Shown here piece after piece: positions 47,124 through 62,139 of a stretch of DNA of 64,000 bases; the first letter of the stretch is position 1; each line of letters starts with the position of its first letter. This stretch comes from Pseudarthrobacter sp. NIBRBAC000502770. Lineage in GTDB: Bacteria; Actinomycetota; Actinomycetes; Actinomycetales; Micrococcaceae. The stretch covers positions 2,542,001-2,606,000 of the forward strand of contig NZ_CP041198.1 in assembly GCF_006517815.1 (NCBI RefSeq), given 5' to 3'. Made by a program: the position numbers and the translations under genes. The notes beneath the pieces were generated by a model that was not told the origin of the DNA, made no database searches, and worked only from the letters and a program-made list of their open reading frames with translations.

Positions 47124-48374
47124 TCACTGGCGCCCCAGCACCGTCAGCACGATCAGTACGCAGTTCAAGCCCACGATCAGTGTGGCACTGGTCCAGCCTG
47201 CAATCCGGAGCGCCGCCGAGTCCGCATGGATGCCCATGACTTTGCGGCTCCCGGTGAGGCGGATCAGCGGGATGAGCGCGAAGGGGATACCGAAACTCAG
47301 GAGGACCTGGCTGAGGACCAGGGCCAGGGTAGGTTCAATGCCGGCGCCCAGGACCAGCAGCGCCGGGATCAGGGTGACGGTGCGGCGGACAAGCAGCGGA
47401 ATCCGCACTTTCAGCAGGCCGCCCATGATCGTGGCCCCGGCATAGCACCCTACCGAGGTGGACGCCAGGCCGGAGGCCAGGAGTCCCACGGCAAATACGA
47501 CGCCGATAACCGGCCCCAGTGCCGACGTCACGGCCGCGTGCGCCCCGGCGATGGTGTCCGTCCCCTCCACTCCGCGGAGGCTCGTGGCGGCCAGCAGCAG
47601 CATGGCAATATTGACGATGCCGGCCAGCAGCAGCGCTCCGGCGACGTCCAGCCGGGTTGCCCTGATCAGCCGCGTCCTGATAACGGGATCTTCGGAGAAA
47701 CCGTGACGGTCCCGGGCCAGGGCTGAGTGCAGGTAGATCGCGTGTGGCATGACAGTGGCCCCGAGCATGCTGGCGGCGAGCAGGACGGTGTCGGTCCCGC
47801 CAAACCGTGGCACGAGGCCGGCGAGGGCCCCGCCCGCGTCCGGCGGGGCAGCGACCAGGCCTGACACGAAGCCAACGGCGATCACGCCGAGCAGGGTCAG
47901 GATGGCGAGTTCGAAGGACTTCTGGCTCCGGTGCGATTGAAGTCCCAGCAGCAGCATGGACGCCAATCCAATGATCACTCCGCCCGTGAGCAGCGGAAGG
48001 CCGAACAGCAGGTTGAGGGCGACAGCTCCGCCAATGACCTCTGCCATGTCTGTAGCACCGGCAACGATCTCAGCCTGCACCCAAAAGGCACGCCGCTGCC
48101 CGGTTCCCAAGCGCTTGCCCAGGATCTCCGGCAGGCTCATGCCGGTGGCAAGGCCCAGCTTGGCGGACTGGTACTGGATCAGCACGGCCATGGCATTCGC
48201 AACTACCAGCACCCAGACAAGCAGGTAACCGAAGTTTGCCCCGGCCGTCAGGTTCGCCGCCACGTTGCCGGGATCAACGTAGGCAATTGCCGCCACAAAG
48301 GCCGGACCGAGCAGCAGGAGGCGCGACCAGCCCTTGGTGGAAGCGGATTCAGCCGCCAATGTTGAAACAGCCAT
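47124..48374 (-). CDS. mntH: Nramp-family divalent metal (Mn2+) transporter MntH
   Basis: Encodes 416 residues from the ATG at 48374 (MAVSTLAAESASTKG) with GAGGAC upstream; nine upstream in-frame codons are ignored. About 11 hydrophobic segments. The metal-site motifs of Nramp proteins are present: AYVDPGNVAANL in helix 1 and GATVMPHAIYLHSAL in helix 6. It imports Mn2+ (and perhaps Fe2+) with protons. A DtxR/MntR-like palindrome at 48422-48437, about 50 bases before the start, suggests metal-dependent repression. The gene is convergent with the GH1 frame, ending four bases from it. Confidence 0.93.
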   Translation of the reverse strand: MAVSTLAAESASTKGWSRLLLLGPAFVAAIAYVDPGNVAANLTAGANFGYLLVWVLVVANAMAVLIQYQSAKLGLATGMSLPEILGKRLGTGQRRAFWVQAEIVAGATDMAEVIGGAVALNLLFGLPLLTGGVIIGLASMLLLGLQSHRSQKSFELAILTLLGVIAVGFVSGLVAAPPDAGGALAGLVPRFGGTDTVLLAASMLGATVMPHAIYLHSALARDRHGFSEDPVIRTRLIRATRLDVAGALLLAGIVNIAMLLLAATSLRGVEGTDTIAGAHAAVTSALGPVIGVVFAVGLLASGLASTSVGCYAGATIMGGLLKVRIPLLVRRTVTLIPALLVLGAGIEPTLALVLSQVLLSFGIPFALIPLIRLTGSRKVMGIHADSAALRIAGWTSATLIVGLNCVLIVLTVLGRQ

Positions 48375-48421
48375 CACGTGTCCTCGTCGTCGGGGCGTCA
48401 ATAGGACGAGGATACCGCGAA

Positions 48422-48437
48422 TTTAGGTGTACCGAAA
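48422..48437. promoter_or_regulatory. Putative DtxR/MntR-type operator upstream of mntH
   Basis: TTTAGGTGTACCGAAA is a 7-2-7 inverted repeat with one mismatch, similar in style to the TTAGG...CCTAA operators of DtxR-family metal repressors. It lies about 48 bases upstream of the mntH start, in a suitable place for repression. Confidence 0.55.
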
Positions 48438-48480
48438 AGTAGGACTAAGGCATGCCTTCGAGATTGAGGTGCCCGCGGCA

Positions 48481-48606
48481 CTACTGGTTCTTGTTTGCCC
48501 TGTTGATCCGCTTTGCCCGGTCGATTTCGTGCCGGAAGTTCCGCTTGACCCAAAACACCCCGGCCACAACGGCCACCGCGATGATGAGGAAGATAAGCCA
48601 GCCCAT
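48481..48606 (-). CDS. 41-residue single-pass membrane microprotein
   Basis: From the ATG at 48604-48606 the frame reads MGWLIFLIIAVAVVAGVFWV followed by a basic tail, KRNFRHEIDRAKRINRANKNQ minus its first residue count, total 41 residues, and TAG at 48483-48481. A strong AAAGGAGA ribosome site lies just before the start. One hydrophobic helix (residues 3-20) and a positively charged tail suggest a membrane anchor with the C-terminus in the cytoplasm. It lies between tuf (same strand, upstream) and mntH. I do not recognise a family; function unknown. Confidence 0.7.
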   Translation of the reverse strand: MGWLIFLIIAVAVVAGVFWVKRNFRHEIDRAKRINRANKNQ

Positions 48607-48652
48607 GATGGTCTCCTTTCAGTGCTGCAACAGTATCAGGGGGCCTTTAACG

Positions 48653-48691
48653 AAAAAGGACAGCCCCGCTGCTTCTGCAGCGGGGCTGTCC
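48653..48691 (-). terminator. tuf terminator
   Basis: A perfect 15-base stem (48658-48672 with 48677-48691), a four-base loop and, on the minus strand, TTTTT. It closes the rpsL-rpsG-fusA-tuf cluster just before the small membrane protein gene. Confidence 0.93.
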
Positions 48692-48707
48692 TTCAGTTCA
48701 GCAAGTA

Positions 48708-49898
48708 CTACTTGATGATCTTGGTAACGCGTCCCGAACCAACGGTGCGGCCGCCTTCGCGGATAGCGAAGCCGAGGCCCTCTTCCATGGCGATGGGCTG
48801 GATGAGCGCAACGGTCATCTCAGTGTTGTCGCCAGGCATAACCATTTCCGTGCCCTCGGGCAGGGTGATAACGCCGGTTACGTCCGTGGTGCGGAAGTAG
48901 AACTGCGGGCGGTAGTTGGAGTAGAACGGGTTGTGACGTCCGCCTTCGTCCTTGGAGAGGATGTAGACGTTGGCCTCGAAGTCGGTGTGCGGGGTGATGG
49001 AACCCGGCTTGACGACAACCTGGCCACGCTCGACATCGTCGCGCTTCAGACCGCGGAGCAGCAGGCCACAGTTCTCGCCGGCCCATGCTTCGTCGAGCTG
49101 CTTGTGGAACATCTCGATACCGGTAACCGTGGTCTTCTGGACCGGGCGGATGCCGACGATCTCGACCTCGGAGTTGATGGCGAGGGTTCCACGCTCGGCG
49201 CGGCCCGTAACAACGGTGCCACGGCCGGTGATGGTGAAAACGTCCTCGATCGGCATCAGGAACGGCTTGTCGCGGTCACGTACGGGGTCCGGAACGGACT
49301 CGTCGACGGCAGCCATCAGGTCCTCAACGGACTTGACCCACTCGGGGTCGCCTTCCAGTGCCTTCAGGCCTGAAACGCGGACAACCGGAGCGTTGTCGCC
49401 ATCGAAGCCCTGCGAGCTCAGGAGCTCACGAACTTCCATTTCGACCAGGTCGAGCAGTTCTTCGTCGTCGACCATGTCAGCCTTGTTCAGGGCGACCAGC
49501 AGGTAGGGAACACCAACCTGGCGGGCGAGCAGAACGTGCTCGCGGGTCTGAGCCATCGGGCCGTCGGTAGCGGCAACCACGAGGATTGCGCCGTCCATCT
49601 GGGCAGCACCGGTGATCATGTTCTTGATGTAGTCAGCGTGGCCGGGGGCGTCAACGTGTGCGTAGTGACGCTTCTCGGTCTGGTACTCCACGTGGGAGAT
49701 GTTGATGGTAATACCGCGCTGACGCTCTTCGGGTGCAGAGTCGATCGACGCGAAGTCACGCTTCTCGTTGAGATCCGGGTACTTGTCGTACAGCACCTTG
49801 GAAATGGCGGCCGTCAGCGTCGTCTTACCGTGGTCAACGTGACCAATGGTGCCGATGTTGACGTGCGGCTTAGTCCGCTCGAACTTTGCCTTTGCCAC
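48708..49898 (-). CDS. tuf: Elongation factor Tu
   Basis: Encodes 396 residues: P loop [14 protein letters not shown], switch [22 protein letters not shown] for guanine recognition, and the ending [12 protein letters not shown]-Tu brings aminoacyl-tRNA to the ribosome. It starts with GTG or ATG at 49898 after a good GGAGGA. It is separated from fusA by 253 bases that carry a large GC-rich hairpin, so it may have a promoter of its own. Confidence 0.98.
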   Translation of the reverse strand: MAKAKFERTKPHVNIGTIGHVDHGKTTLTAAISKVLYDKYPDLNEKRDFASIDSAPEERQRGITINISHVEYQTEKRHYAHVDAPGHADYIKNMITGAAQMDGAILVVAATDGPMAQTREHVLLARQVGVPYLLVALNKADMVDDEELLDLVEMEVRELLSSQGFDGDNAPVVRVSGLKALEGDPEWVKSVEDLMAAVDESVPDPVRDRDKPFLMPIEDVFTITGRGTVVTGRAERGTLAINSEVEIVGIRPVQKTTVTGIEMFHKQLDEAWAGENCGLLLRGLKRDDVERGQVVVKPGSITPHTDFEANVYILSKDEGGRHNPFYSNYRPQFYFRTTDVTGVITLPEGTEMVMPGDNTEMTVALIQPIAMEEGLGFAIREGGRTVGSGRVTKIIK

Positions 49899-50151
49899 AG
49901 GTTCCTCCTAGAACGTTTTCAAATAGCTTGCCCTCCAGCCGCGCTTATCGCGGTAGAACTCAGGCAAGTCTACTTGGGGGGCTTTGGATTGGTGAAATTG
50001 CAGATTCAGGAACTAATACTAATCCCCTGAGCCTGTTCGTGCAGGGGCCGGAACCAGCCGGACGAATCCGGCCGGCCGGCCGCCTGCACCGGCCGCACTG
50101 TCCAAGGACGGACAGCGCAACCGAGGTTTTCGCTGCGAGAGTCCGGAGGGA
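49899..50151 (-). promoter_or_regulatory. fusA-tuf intergenic region with GC-rich hairpin
   Basis: Arms GTGCAGG (50039-50045) and CCTGCAC (50083-50089) enclose inner GGCCGG/CCGGCC pairing, giving a long, very stable stem. A smaller CTGTCC/GGACAG hairpin lies near 50098-50115. No T tract follows on the minus strand. The region could attenuate or process the message and probably also contains a tuf promoter. Confidence 0.55.
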
Positions 50152-52266
50152 CTATTCGCCGCGGGACTTCTGGATGATCTCGTCGGCAACTGCCTTCGGG
50201 ACCTCGGCGTAGCTGTTGAACGTCATGGAGTAAACAGCACGGCCCTGGGTCTTGGAGCGCAGGTCACCGATGTAGCCGAACATGCCGGACAGCGGGACGT
50301 GCGCACGGATGACCTTGACGCCCTGTGCATCTTCCATGGACTGCATCTGGCCACGCCGTGAGTTGATGTCACCGATAACTTCACCCATGTATTCCTCAGG
50401 GGTGCGGACCTCGACATCCATCAGCGGTTCAAGCAGGACAGGGTTCGCCTTGCGTGCAGCTTCCTTGAAAGCCATCCGTCCGGCGATCTTGAACGCCATT
50501 TCCGAGGAGTCAACATCGTGGTACGCGCCATCGATCAGCGTGGCCTTGATGCCGACAACCGGGTAGCCGGCCAGGACGCCGTCGTTCAGCGCATCCTGGA
50601 TGCCCGCGTCAACAGACGGGATGTACTCGCGGGGAACGCGGCCACCGGTGACCTTGTTCTCGAACTCGTACAGCTCGCCTTCGGCGGTGTCCAGCGGCTC
50701 GATGGCGATCTGGATCTTTGCGAACTGACCCGAACCACCGGTCTGCTTCTTGTGCGTGTAGTCGTGGCGTTCGACGGCGCGCTTGATGGTTTCGCGGTAA
50801 GCAACCTGCGGCTTGCCAACGTTGGCTTCAACCTTGAACTCGCGGCGCATGCGGTCCACCAGGATGTCCAGGTGGAGCTCGCCCATGCCGGCGATGATGG
50901 TCTGGCCGGTGTCTTCGTTAAGGGACACCTGGAAGGTGGGGTCCTCAGCGGAGAGCTTCTGGATGGCCGTGGAGAGCTTCTCCTGGTCACCCTTGGTGTT
51001 CGGCTCGATGGCAACCGAGATCACGGGCTCCGGGAAGCTCATGGACTCGAGCACGATCTGGTTGTTGGCATCGCACAGGGTGTCACCGGTGGTGGTGTCC
51101 TTCAGGCCGATGGCTGCATAGATGTGGCCGGCGGTAGCGCCCTCAACGGGCATTTCCTTGTTGGCGTGCATCTGGAACAGCTTGCCGATGCGCTCCTTCT
51201 TGCCCTTGGTGGAGTTGACCACCTGGGCGCCTGCTTCCACGTGACCGGAGTACACGCGGATGAAGGTGAGCTGGCCGAAGAAGGGGTGGGCCGCAATCTT
51301 GAACGCAAGGGCCGAGAACGGCTCTTCAGCGGAAGGCTTGCGGGTCAGTTCCTTCTCTTCGTCGCGAGGGTCGTGGCCGACCATCGGGGGAACGTCGAGC
51401 GGGTTCGGCAGGTAGTCAACCACCGCGTCCAGCATGGGCTGAACGCCGCGGTTCTTGAAGGCGGAGCCGCAGAAGATCGGGTAGAGCTCGGAAGCGATGG
51501 TCATCTTGCGGATGCCGGCCTTGAGTTCGTCGATGGAGATCTCTTCGCCCTCGAGGTACTTCTCCATGAGTTCCTCGGAAGACTCAGCGACGGTCTCAAC
51601 GAGGTTCGCGCGGTATTCCTCGGCCTTTTCCTGGAGGTCTGCCGGGATCTCGCGGATCTCGTACTTGGCACCCATGGTCACGTCGCCCTTGGCGTCGCCC
51701 GGCCAAACCAGGGCACGCATGTAGAGCAGGTCGACGACGCCGATGAAGTCGTTCTCGGCACCGATGGGCAGCTGCATGACCAGCGGCTTCGCACCGAGGC
51801 GGCTGATGATGGTGTCCACGGTGAAGTAGAAGTCAGCACCGAGCTTGTCCATCTTGTTGACGAAGCAGATACGCGGAACGTTGTACTTGTCAGCCTGGCG
51901 CCACACGGTCTCGGACTGGGGCTCAACGCCTTCCTTGCCATCGAAGACGGCGACTGCACCGTCGAGGACGCGCAGGGAGCGCTCAACCTCAACCGTGAAG
52001 TCCACGTGGCCGGGGGTGTCGATGATGTTGATCTGGTTGTTTTCCCAGAAGCAGGTCACGGCGGCAGACGTGATGGTGATGCCGCGTTCCTTTTCCTGTT
52101 CCATCCAGTCAGTGGTCGAAGCGCCGTCGTGCGTTTCGCCGATCTTGTGGTTCACACCCGTGTAGAACAGGATGCGCTCGGTGGTGGTGGTCTTGCCGGC
52201 ATCAATGTGGGCCATGATGCCGATGTTGCGGACCTTGCTAAGGTCGGTAAGCACGTCCTGTGCCAC
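50152..52266 (-). CDS. fusA: Elongation factor G
   Basis: Encodes 704 residues: P loop [19 protein letters not shown], switch [32 protein letters not shown], and domains III-V with [18 protein letters not shown] and [20 protein letters not shown]. It drives translocation on the ribosome. It follows rpsG by 69 bases. Confidence 0.98.
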   Translation of the reverse strand: MAQDVLTDLSKVRNIGIMAHIDAGKTTTTERILFYTGVNHKIGETHDGASTTDWMEQEKERGITITSAAVTCFWENNQINIIDTPGHVDFTVEVERSLRVLDGAVAVFDGKEGVEPQSETVWRQADKYNVPRICFVNKMDKLGADFYFTVDTIISRLGAKPLVMQLPIGAENDFIGVVDLLYMRALVWPGDAKGDVTMGAKYEIREIPADLQEKAEEYRANLVETVAESSEELMEKYLEGEEISIDELKAGIRKMTIASELYPIFCGSAFKNRGVQPMLDAVVDYLPNPLDVPPMVGHDPRDEEKELTRKPSAEEPFSALAFKIAAHPFFGQLTFIRVYSGHVEAGAQVVNSTKGKKERIGKLFQMHANKEMPVEGATAGHIYAAIGLKDTTTGDTLCDANNQIVLESMSFPEPVISVAIEPNTKGDQEKLSTAIQKLSAEDPTFQVSLNEDTGQTIIAGMGELHLDILVDRMRREFKVEANVGKPQVAYRETIKRAVERHDYTHKKQTGGSGQFAKIQIAIEPLDTAEGELYEFENKVTGGRVPREYIPSVDAGIQDALNDGVLAGYPVVGIKATLIDGAYHDVDSSEMAFKIAGRMAFKEAARKANPVLLEPLMDVEVRTPEEYMGEVIGDINSRRGQMQSMEDAQGVKVIRAHVPLSGMFGYIGDLRSKTQGRAVYSMTFNSYAEVPKAVADEIIQKSRGE

Positions 52267-52335
52267 GGGGTCTCCTTTTGGGATGGACTACACGTTCGCC
52301 GCCGGCTCGGTTGAGCCGGCGGCGTCCGGGGAGTA

Positions 52336-52806
52336 TTACCAGCGGTAGTGTGCGAAGGCCTTGTTGGACTCGGCCATCTTGTGGGTGTCTTCGCGACGCT
52401 TCACAGCGGCACCGAGACCGTTGGACGCATCCAGGATTTCGTTCTGGAGACGTTCGGTCATCGTCTTTTCACGGCGGGCCTTGGAGTAGCCAACCAGCCA
52501 CCGCAGGGCGAGTGCGGTGGAGCGGCCCGGCTTGACCTCAACCGGAACCTGGTAGGTGGCGCCACCGACACGGCGGGAGCGGACCTCGAGGGACGGCTTG
52601 ACGTTGTCCATGGCCTTCTTCAGGGCTGCAACGGGGTCGCCGCCGGACTTGGCGCGTGCGCCTTCGAGTGCACCGTAGACAATGCGCTCTGCCGTGGACT
52701 TCTTGCCGTCAACGAGCACCTTGTTGATGAGCTGGGTTACCAGCGGGGAACCGTAAACCGGATCCGAAACGAGCGGCCGCTTGGGGGCCGGACCCTTGCG
52801 AGGCAT
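52336..52806 (-). CDS. rpsG: 30S ribosomal protein S7
   Basis: Encodes 156 residues: [40 protein letters not shown] and [18 protein letters not shown]7 nucleates assembly of the 30S head. It starts one base after the rpsL stop. Confidence 0.97.
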   Translation of the reverse strand: MPRKGPAPKRPLVSDPVYGSPLVTQLINKVLVDGKKSTAERIVYGALEGARAKSGGDPVAALKKAMDNVKPSLEVRSRRVGGATYQVPVEVKPGRSTALALRWLVGYSKARREKTMTERLQNEILDASNGLGAAVKRREDTHKMAESNKAFAHYRW

Positions 52807-52807
52807 A

Positions 52808-53182
52808 TTACTTCTTCTCCATCTTTGCGCCGTAGCGGCTGCGGGCCTGCTTACGGTTCTTCACACCCTGGGTATCGAGGGCGCCACGGACGATCTTGTA
52901 GCGGACACCCGGGAGGTCCTTCACGCGACCACCGCGAACGAGCACAATGGAGTGCTCCTGCAGGTTGTGGCCAACACCGGGGATGTAGGCGGTAACTTCC
53001 ACGCCGCCGTTGAGGCGCACACGTGCCACCTTACGCAGAGCCGAGTTCGGCTTCTTCGGGGTGGTGGTGTAGACGCGGGTGCAAACACCGCGGCGCATGG
53101 GGCTGCCCTTAAGCGCGGGAGCCTTGGTCTTTGAGACCTTAGGCGTGCGGCCCTTACGGACCAGCTGGTTAATCGTAGGCAC
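52808..53182 (-). CDS. rpsL: 30S ribosomal protein S12
   Basis: Encodes 124 residues from GTG 53182 ([15 protein letters not shown]), with GGAGA upstream; 49 further in-frame codons are not S12. The decoding-centre loops [15 protein letters not shown] and [12 protein letters not shown] have lysines at 43 and 88, the streptomycin-sensitive state. It is the first gene of the str operon. Confidence 0.97.
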   Translation of the reverse strand: MPTINQLVRKGRTPKVSKTKAPALKGSPMRRGVCTRVYTTTPKKPNSALRKVARVRLNGGVEVTAYIPGVGHNLQEHSIVLVRGGRVKDLPGVRYKIVRGALDTQGVKNRKQARSRYGAKMEKK

Positions 53183-53519
53183 TCTCGTGTTCTCCGTTTT
53201 ATCCGGAGTGGCTGTTTCCGGCCACTCTCTTGTTGCGTTGCCCCGCCGCCCGGGCCCTGAAGGGAATCTCCATGGCGGCGAAGGCGAAGCCTTAATAGTC
53301 GGATCGCACACCGGGATCGAAACGTACATTCCTGCAGTTCCCTAGGCATGCAAAAATGTGGCATACGCTGCACAAGAACCCTGCAAACCGGAAACGTCGC
53401 TCTGGTCCAGCTTTTCAGCTGATACCGGCGCACTCATCCACTGCCACAATAACAATTGGTAACAAGTCTAGCATGGACAGGCCCCATGCCTTAATCGGGC
53501 CTCCCACCATGGTTAAACG
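53183..53519. promoter_or_regulatory. rpsL leader and promoter region
   Basis: No gene is supported. The region must contain the str operon promoter. An AT-rich stretch with TTGTTACCAATTGTTATTG on the minus strand (about 53446-53466) is the most promoter-like part, but -10 and -35 boxes cannot be fixed. Confidence 0.4.
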
Positions 53520-53555
53520 GGGATGGTCCCCCACCTTGCGGTGCGGGACCATCCC
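53520..53555 (-). terminator. rpoC terminator
   Basis: GGGATGGTCCC (53520-53530) pairs with GGGACCATCCC (53545-53555), with an inner CACC/GGTG pairing. It lies 25 bases after the rpoC stop; the T tract is short. Confidence 0.85.
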
Positions 53556-53580
53556 TTGGTCAGGCGTCAACCGTCAGTGG

Positions 53581-57480
<3,900 letters not shown>

Positions 57481-57583
57481 ATGGTCCCTGTTCTCTCTTG
57501 TTCTCTAAATTCTGAAGTCTTGGTGCGGGATGAGGGAGGGGGCGTACGACGGCGGGTGGTCACCCGCCGTCGTAAACCTCCTG

Positions 57584-60500
57584 CTAAACCTCTTCTACGG
57601 AGCTGGGCTCTGCGCGAGACAGATCGATGCCCAGTTCTTCCGCAGCCGTGAAGACTGCGTCATCAGAGTCACGCATTTCAATTGTGGTTCCGTCCGTGGA
57701 AAGGACTTCCACGTTCAGGCACAGCGACTGCATTTCCTTGATCAAGACCTTGAAGGATTCGGGAACGCCCGGCTCGGGGATGTTCTCGCCCTTGACGATC
57801 GCTTCGTAGACCTTCACGCGACCGTGGATGTCATCGGACTTGATCGTGAGGAGTTCCTGGAGCGTGTAAGCGGCGCCGTAAGCCTCGAGCGCCCACACTT
57901 CCATTTCACCGAAGCGCTGGCCACCGAACTGTGCCTTACCACCCAGCGGCTGCTGCGTGATCATGGAGTACGGGCCGGTGGAGCGTGCGTGGATCTTGTC
58001 GTCCACCAGGTGGTGGAGCTTCAGGATGTACATGTAGCCGACCGAGATCGGATCCGGGAACGGCTCGCCGGAGCGGCCGTCAAACAGGCGGGTCTTGCCC
58101 GAGGAGTTGATCAGGCGGTCACCGTCGCGGGTCACGTTGGTGGAATCCAGCAGGCCCGTGATTTCCTCTTCGCGGGCGCCGTCGAACACCGGCGTGGCAA
58201 CAGTGGTGGGACCACTCTCGCGCGGGAGGTTCGGCAGCTGCTTGACCCACTCGGGCTCGCCTTCGATCTTCCAACCGGTCTTGGCAACCCAGCCGAGGTG
58301 CGTTTCGAGCACCTGGCCCACGTTCATACGGCCCGGAACACCCAGCGGGTTCAGGACGATGTCAACGGGGGTGCCGTCGGCAAGGAAGGGCATGTCCTCG
58401 ATCGGAAGGATCTTGGAGATAACACCCTTATTGCCGTGGCGGCCGGCGAGCTTGTCGCCGTCGGTGATCTTGCGCTTGGCGGCCACGTAGACGCGGACCA
58501 GCTGGTTCACGCCCGGGGGCAGCTCGTCGTCGTTGTCGCGGTCGAAGACGCGCACGCCGATGACGGTCCCGGACTCGCCGTGGGGAACCTTCAGGGAGGT
58601 GTCGCGGACTTCGCGGGACTTCTCGCCGAAGATGGCGCGCAGCAGGCGCTCTTCCGGGGTCAGTTCGGTTTCACCCTTCGGGGTGACCTTTCCGACCAGG
58701 ATGTCCCCTGCTTCAACCTCGGCACCGATGTGGATGATGCCGCGCTCGTCCAGGCCGGCCAGGACTTCCTCGGACACGTTGGGGATGTCACGGGTGATTT
58801 CCTCGGCACCAAGCTTGGTGTCGCGGGCATCGATCTCGTGCTCCTCGATGTGGATGGAAGAAAGGACGTCCTCGGCAACGATGCGCTGCGAGAGGATGAT
58901 GGCGTCCTCGAAGTTGTGGCCTTCCCATGACATGAATGCCACGAGCAGGTTCTTGCCCAGAGCGAGCTCGCCCTGGTCCGTTGCCGGGCCGTCGGCAATG
59001 ATGCCGCCAACTTCCAGGCGCTGGCCTTCGTTGACCAGGACGCGGTGGTTGTAGCAGTTGCCCTGGTTGGAGCGGGCGAACTTGTTGATGCGGTAGTTGG
59101 TCTCGGTGCCGTCGTCGTTGAGCATGATGACGAGCTCGGCGGAAACCTCGGTGACCACACCGGCCTTCTTCGCGATGACAACGTCACCGGCGTCGACGGC
59201 GGCGGCGCGCTCCATGCCGGTGCCCACAACGGGGGCCTCGGAACGGACCAGCGGCACAGCCTGGCGCTGCATGTTGGCACCCATGAGTGCGCGGTTGGCG
59301 TCGTCGTGCTCCAGGAACGGGATCAGGGCCGTAGCCACGGACACCATCTGGCGCGGGGAAACGTCCATGAACTCGACGTCCTCGGCCGGAACCAGGACGG
59401 GCTCACCGCCACCACCGCGGGCACGGACCAGGACGGTCTCTTCGGCGAACTTCTTGTTCTCGTCGAGCGGGGCGTTGGCCTGGGCGATCAGGACCTCTGC
59501 CTCGTCGTCGGCGGTCAGGTACTGGACGTCGTCGGACACGACGCCGTCCTTGACCAGCCGGTACGGGGTCTCGATGAAACCGAACGGGTTGATGCGTCCG
59601 TAGGAAGCCAGCGAACCGATCAGGCCAATGTTCGGGCCTTCAGGGGTTTCGATGGGGCACATACGTCCGTAGTGGGACGGGTGCACGTCGCGGACTTCCA
59701 TGCCGGCGCGGTCACGGGACAGGCCACCGGGGCCAAGTGCCGACAGGCGGCGCTTGTGGGTCAGGCCCGAGAGCGGGTTGTTCTGGTCCATGAACTGCGA
59801 CAGCTGGGAGGTTCCGAAGAACTCCTTGATGGCCGCAACCACGGGGCGGATGTTGATCAGGGTCTGCGGCGTGATGGCCTCGACGTCCTGGGTGGTCATA
59901 CGCTCGCGGACAACGCGCTCCATGCGGGACAGGCCGGTGCGGACCTGGTTCTCGATGAGCTCGCCGACGGCGCGGATGCGGCGGTTGCCGAAGTGGTCGA
60001 TGTCGTCGATCTCGACGCGCAGGTCCACTTCCTGGCCATCGCGGGTGCCCTTGATGGTCTTCTCGCCGGCGTGCAGCGCGACGAGGAACTTGATCATGGC
60101 GACGATGTCTTCAACGTGCAGGACAGAGGCTTCCTTGTCACCAAGGGAGCGGTCGATGCCCAGCTTGCGGTTGATCTTGTAGCGGCCAACCTTGGCCAGA
60201 TCGTAGCGCTTGGAGTTGAAGTACAGGTTGTCCAGCAGGGACTGGGCAGCCTCGACGGTGGGCGGCTCGCCCGGACGCAGCTTGCGGTAGATGTCCAGGA
60301 GGGCGTCTTCGCGGGTTTCGGTGGCGTCCTTCTCCAGGGTTGCCCGCATGGAGTCGTACTGGCCGAACTCTTCGAGGATCTGGCCTTCGGTCCAGCCCAG
60401 GGCCTTCAGCAGGACCGTGACGGACTGCTTGCGCTTGCGGTCGAGGCGGACACCGACCTGGTCGCGCTTGTCGATCTCGAGCTCGAACCATGCACCGCGG

Positions 60501-61093
60501 GACGGGATGATCTTGGCGGTGAAGATGTCCTTGTCGCTGGTCTTGTCGGCGGCGCGCTCGAAGTAGGCGCCCGGCGAACGGACCAGCTGGGAGACGACGA
60601 CACGCTCGGTGCCGTTGACGACGAAGGTGCCCTTCTCGGTCATCAGCGGGAAGTCACCCATGAACACGGTCTGCTGCTTGATTTCGCCCGTGTTGTTGTT
60701 CATGAACTCGGCCTTGACGTACAGCGGAGCCGAGTACGTTGCGTCCCGGTCCTTGCACTCGGCCATGGTGTACTTGGGGTCAGCGAACTCCGGATCGGAG
60801 AAGCTCAGGGACATGGTGCCCTGGAAGTCCTCGATCGGGGAGATCTCTTCGAAGATGTCCGACAGGCCGGACGTGGTGGCGACGCTGAGATCGTTTTCTT
60901 CGACAGCCTTTGCCACGCGTGCCTGCCAGCGCTCATTGCCTACCAGCCAGTCAAAGCTGTCCGTCTGCAGGGCAAGCAGATTCGGAACGTCAAGGGGTTC
61001 GTGAATCTTTGCGAATGAGAGCCGGCGAGTGGCACCATCAGTGCTGTCGGCGGTGTTAGCGGTTTCGTTATTAGAGGTGCTCGAGGCGACCAA
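57584..61093 (-). CDS. rpoB: DNA-directed RNA polymerase subunit beta
   Basis: I chose the TTG at 61093 (1169 residues, beginning [14 protein letters not shown]), which has AAGGA about six bases upstream; a GTG five codons earlier is the alternative. The rifampicin-binding cluster [19 protein letters not shown] followed by [14 protein letters not shown] is wild type. [14 protein letters not shown] and [19 protein letters not shown] near the C-terminus are canonical. Its long leader contains two copies of TCATATAGCGG. Confidence 0.98.
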   Translation of the reverse strand: MVASSTSNNETANTADSTDGATRRLSFAKIHEPLDVPNLLALQTDSFDWLVGNERWQARVAKAVEENDLSVATTSGLSDIFEEISPIEDFQGTMSLSFSDPEFADPKYTMAECKDRDATYSAPLYVKAEFMNNNTGEIKQQTVFMGDFPLMTEKGTFVVNGTERVVVSQLVRSPGAYFERAADKTSDKDIFTAKIIPSRGAWFELEIDKRDQVGVRLDRKRKQSVTVLLKALGWTEGQILEEFGQYDSMRATLEKDATETREDALLDIYRKLRPGEPPTVEAAQSLLDNLYFNSKRYDLAKVGRYKINRKLGIDRSLGDKEASVLHVEDIVAMIKFLVALHAGEKTIKGTRDGQEVDLRVEIDDIDHFGNRRIRAVGELIENQVRTGLSRMERVVRERMTTQDVEAITPQTLINIRPVVAAIKEFFGTSQLSQFMDQNNPLSGLTHKRRLSALGPGGLSRDRAGMEVRDVHPSHYGRMCPIETPEGPNIGLIGSLASYGRINPFGFIETPYRLVKDGVVSDDVQYLTADDEAEVLIAQANAPLDENKKFAEETVLVRARGGGGEPVLVPAEDVEFMDVSPRQMVSVATALIPFLEHDDANRALMGANMQRQAVPLVRSEAPVVGTGMERAAAVDAGDVVIAKKAGVVTEVSAELVIMLNDDGTETNYRINKFARSNQGNCYNHRVLVNEGQRLEVGGIIADGPATDQGELALGKNLLVAFMSWEGHNFEDAIILSQRIVAEDVLSSIHIEEHEIDARDTKLGAEEITRDIPNVSEEVLAGLDERGIIHIGAEVEAGDILVGKVTPKGETELTPEERLLRAIFGEKSREVRDTSLKVPHGESGTVIGVRVFDRDNDDELPPGVNQLVRVYVAAKRKITDGDKLAGRHGNKGVISKILPIEDMPFLADGTPVDIVLNPLGVPGRMNVGQVLETHLGWVAKTGWKIEGEPEWVKQLPNLPRESGPTTVATPVFDGAREEEITGLLDSTNVTRDGDRLINSSGKTRLFDGRSGEPFPDPISVGYMYILKLHHLVDDKIHARSTGPYSMITQQPLGGKAQFGGQRFGEMEVWALEAYGAAYTLQELLTIKSDDIHGRVKVYEAIVKGENIPEPGVPESFKVLIKEMQSLCLNVEVLSTDGTTIEMRDSDDAVFTAAEELGIDLSRAEPSSVEEV

Positions 61094-61403
61094 GAGGGAT
61101 CCTTCCACAGACCTTCAGGCGTTTTCAGATCTCCCCCGCTGTGCACCCTGCGAAGTGACTCCGCAGCGCTACCATCCGGTTCCGCTATATGACCCGGGGC
61201 CTGGACTGACTATGCTGTAACCGTTGTTACGGCACGTTGATTGCCAGCTGCCAGGCAAAGCCCACCGCTATATGAAGGCTGAAGGTAAACAGGGAAGACG
61301 CAAATATCTACGATACGGCAAAACAACCTACGTGTCTACCCCACTTCCTGCCGGAATGCAAGCACCTTGTTCCCAGGCTCCGTCCCGCGAGGTCCGGAAC
61401 AGG
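61094..61403 (-). promoter_or_regulatory. rpoB leader with a twice-repeated motif
   Basis: A 310-base gene-free region. The 11-mer CCGCTATATGA occurs at 61182-61192 and 61265-61275 (minus strand TCATATAGCGG), 83 bases apart, and once more before rpoA. Either copy might include a -10-like element, but no convincing -35 is visible. A weak GTTCC/GGAAC pairing near 61370-61400 may be the end of the upstream lipoprotein transcript. Confidence 0.45.
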
Positions 61404-61889
61404 CTAGAGGCGCAGCGTCACGCCCTGCGCCGTGCAGGTTCCGGCGTTCGCGAAGACGGCATCCCGGACGGCGTCCTCCGATTCCCGGGACGGCTTGCCC
61501 CCGGACTCCGCAGCCGATGAGTGGTCGATGGCCAGCAGGCCCAGCGAGGTGAAGAGTCCCTTCAGCTCCCCCGAAACGGTCTCCTTGGCGTCCTGGGCTT
61601 TCGTGTAGACGTCTTCGTAGCCCTGCGGGTCGGTGGGGGAAACTGCGGCATAGTCCGACACCAACTTGTTGAAGAGTTCGCAGGCCGCCCTGGCTCCGCC
61701 GGCCGCGGAACTTCCCGAGCCTGTGGAGGCAGCCGGGCTGCTGCTCTCCGTGCTGTTATCCGGGTTCGACGCAGCCGTTGTGAAGCGGGTGGATTCCGCG
61801 GGCGCCGGTGTGGAGACCGAACAGCCCGCCAGGGCGCCACCGCTCAGGACCGCCACGGCCATGGCAACCGCCGTCAGTGGTTTCTTCAC
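61404..61889 (-). CDS. Small secreted lipoprotein of unknown function
   Basis: Encodes 161 residues from GTG 61889 with GGAG eight bases upstream. The N-terminus VKKPLTAVAMAVAVLSGGALAGCS is a classic lipoprotein signal with lipobox LAGC (Cys at about 23). A Ser/Ala/Thr-rich linker follows, then a predicted helical domain containing two cysteines (RAACELFNKLVSDY and NAGTCTAQG). I do not recognise the domain. It lies upstream of rpoB on the same strand. Confidence 0.75.
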   Translation of the reverse strand: MKKPLTAVAMAVAVLSGGALAGCSVSTPAPAESTRFTTAASNPDNSTESSSPAASTGSGSSAAGGARAACELFNKLVSDYAAVSPTDPQGYEDVYTKAQDAKETVSGELKGLFTSLGLLAIDHSSAAESGGKPSRESEDAVRDAVFANAGTCTAQGVTLRL

Positions 61890-62139
61890 AATGTCGCTCC
61901 GTCCATCCCGGCTCCGGACCTGGCGTCCCCCCTGCAAAGCGTCCCCCTGCAAAGCCTCGCCGTCCACCCTACGCAGGCGCCCGCCGTCGTGCATAACCCC
62001 ACGGATGGGGACATCTCCCCCAGCATTCCCCGCCGCATGGCCGGAATGCACATAGCGGCTTTGGCGTTTGAATAGTTGGGTGACCAGGCTCACGATAGCC
62101 TTGGTGGCTTAGATCAAAACCGGACGGAAAGTGGTAACC

